From: Oscillospiraceae bacterium
GTDB taxonomy: Bacteria; Bacillota; Clostridia; Oscillospirales; Acutalibacteraceae
Assembly (NCBI GenBank): GCA_003517915.1
Contig: DOZQ01000133.1
Location: forward strand, 1 to 5,491
Direction of reading: 5' to 3'
DNA: 5,491 nucleotides
Shown one piece after another: positions 4,994-5,491 of the stretch. The translations under genes and the position numbers were made by a program. The first letter of the stretch is position 1, and the number at the start of each line of letters is the position of its first letter. The notes below the pieces were generated by a model. That model saw nothing but the letters and a program-made list of their open reading frames with translations, searched no databases and was not told the DNA's origin.

Positions 4994-5491
4994 TTAATTA
5001 ACAGACAGTTCAAATTTTACGGCGGCACCCCCGTCTTCACTGTTTTTCACCGTCAGCTTTCCGCCGTGCTTTCCGCATAAGACCGTACATATCGCAAGCC
5101 CCAAGCCCATATGTCCGTCTTTGCCGGACTCCCTGAAGAACGGTGTGCAGGCGGATTTCAGCGCCTGCTTTGAAAATCCGGATCCGTCATCCTGAACCGT
5201 TACCGATAACATGCCGTCTTTCACGCAAAAGCTGATTTCAATCTTTTCTTCCGCATACCGCAACGCGTTGGATACGACATTCTCCAGTACGCGAAGCAGT
5301 ATGGCTTTATCCAGCAAACCGCGGGGAGACTCATCACAGCCGTAGCTCTCAACGGCAAGCTTCTTTCCGGCTTTATCCGCAAGTATCGCAATATCCCGCA
5401 TGGCTTCCCCCATAGCCGAATCCAGGTCATACGGCAGCTTTTTGGGAACGATATCATCTAAGCTTTGGATATCACGCACACTGTCAACATA
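4994..5491 (-). CDS. Sensor histidine kinase, C-terminal part (partial; cut by window edge)
   Basis: This is the last 165 residues of a two-component sensor kinase; the frame stays open to the right edge, so the sensor, membrane and His-box parts lie outside. Visible is the HATPase_c (GHKL) ATP-binding domain that supplies the phosphate for autophosphorylation. In partial numbering, the N box is LENVVSNALRYA (69-80, with the usual Asn71 and Asn75), the G1 box is DDGSGF (101-106), the F box is around PFF (117-119) and the G2 box is GLGLAI (129-134). The first residues (YVDSVRDIQSLDDI) look like the end of the second dimerisation helix. A GTG at 5477-5479 lies inside this frame and is not a credible start, because the domain continues upstream of it. 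The gene ends with TAA, 73 bases before the lipoprotein gene. Its position ahead of a lipoprotein and ABC transporter suggests it controls them; a partner response regulator would be expected to the right. The family is clear; the signal is unknown. Confidence 0.93.
   Translation of the reverse strand, partial: YVDSVRDIQSLDDIVPKKLPYDLDSAMGEAMRDIAILADKAGKKLAVESYGCDESPRGLLDKAILLRVLENVVSNALRYAEEKIEISFCVKDGMLSVTVQDDGSGFSKQALKSACTPFFRESGKDGHMGLGLAICTVLCGKHGGKLTVKNSEDGGAAVKFELSVN

Noticed and set aside
4955..5000. Promoter for the lipoprotein gene between it and the kinase gene (TTGACT, TTGACG and TATAAA on the minus strand)
   Set aside because: The boxes are present but no pair has acceptable spacing: TTGACG to TATAAA is 13 bases, and TTGACT to TACAAT is 20. 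A weak promoter cannot be excluded, but it is not supported.
4918..5013. Longer lipoprotein start at a TTG (5011-5013)
   Set aside because: It would place 31 residues before a textbook lipoprotein signal peptide and overlap the kinase end. The ATG at 4918-4920 has its own AAGGAG.
1..5491. CRISPR array, tRNA or rRNA genes
   Set aside because: No regularly spaced direct repeats, no tRNA cloverleaf or CCA-ending acceptor pattern, and no conserved rRNA segments were seen on either strand.

Overview
This window looks like a piece of a Gram-positive, clostridial-type (Bacillota) chromosome. The evidence is strong AGGAGG-type Shine-Dalgarno sites, a lipoprotein signal with an LAGC lipobox, tightly packed co-directional genes, and a secreted lipoprotein carrying a Cys/His motif that I remember from clostridial lipoproteins. 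Genus cannot be fixed from the sequence. All convincing genes are on the minus strand and read from right to left.

Layout in transcription order: (1) the C-terminal ATP-binding half of a sensor histidine kinase (4994-5491, cut by the window edge); (2) a 73-base gap holding a perfect 12-bp hairpin followed by seven Ts that run into the next start codon, with that gene's ribosome binding site inside the hairpin; (3) a 433-residue lipoprotein with a Ser/Gly/Glu linker and a propeller-like domain (3619-4920); (4) a 243-residue ABC ATPase (2875-3606); (5) a 799-residue membrane protein that is an internal duplication of an ABC-2-type permease, each half having a large extracytoplasmic loop (486-2885). 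The last three genes are coupled: the ATPase Shine-Dalgarno overlaps the lipoprotein stop codon, and the permease start lies inside the end of the ATPase gene.

The permease stop is followed after 10 bases by a 164-bp element with 21-bp terminal inverted repeats (312-475, 20/21 matching) and apparent target-site duplications. It is too small to encode a transposase and is best read as a MITE. Beyond it, 1-311 has no supportable gene but is rich in secondary structure: a strong 12-bp stem (184-217) that probably ends the operon, two further stem-loops, an AT-rich palindrome, and a short hairpin at the window edge.

Working model (inference): an extracytoplasmic signal is sensed by a two-component system whose response regulator would lie to the right of the window. 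It induces an ABC exporter or envelope-remodelling transporter built from an ATPase dimer and one double-length permease, with the lipoprotein as a surface partner. The hairpin before the lipoprotein could set the transporter genes to a different level from the kinase gene. The substrate cannot be determined from sequence alone.
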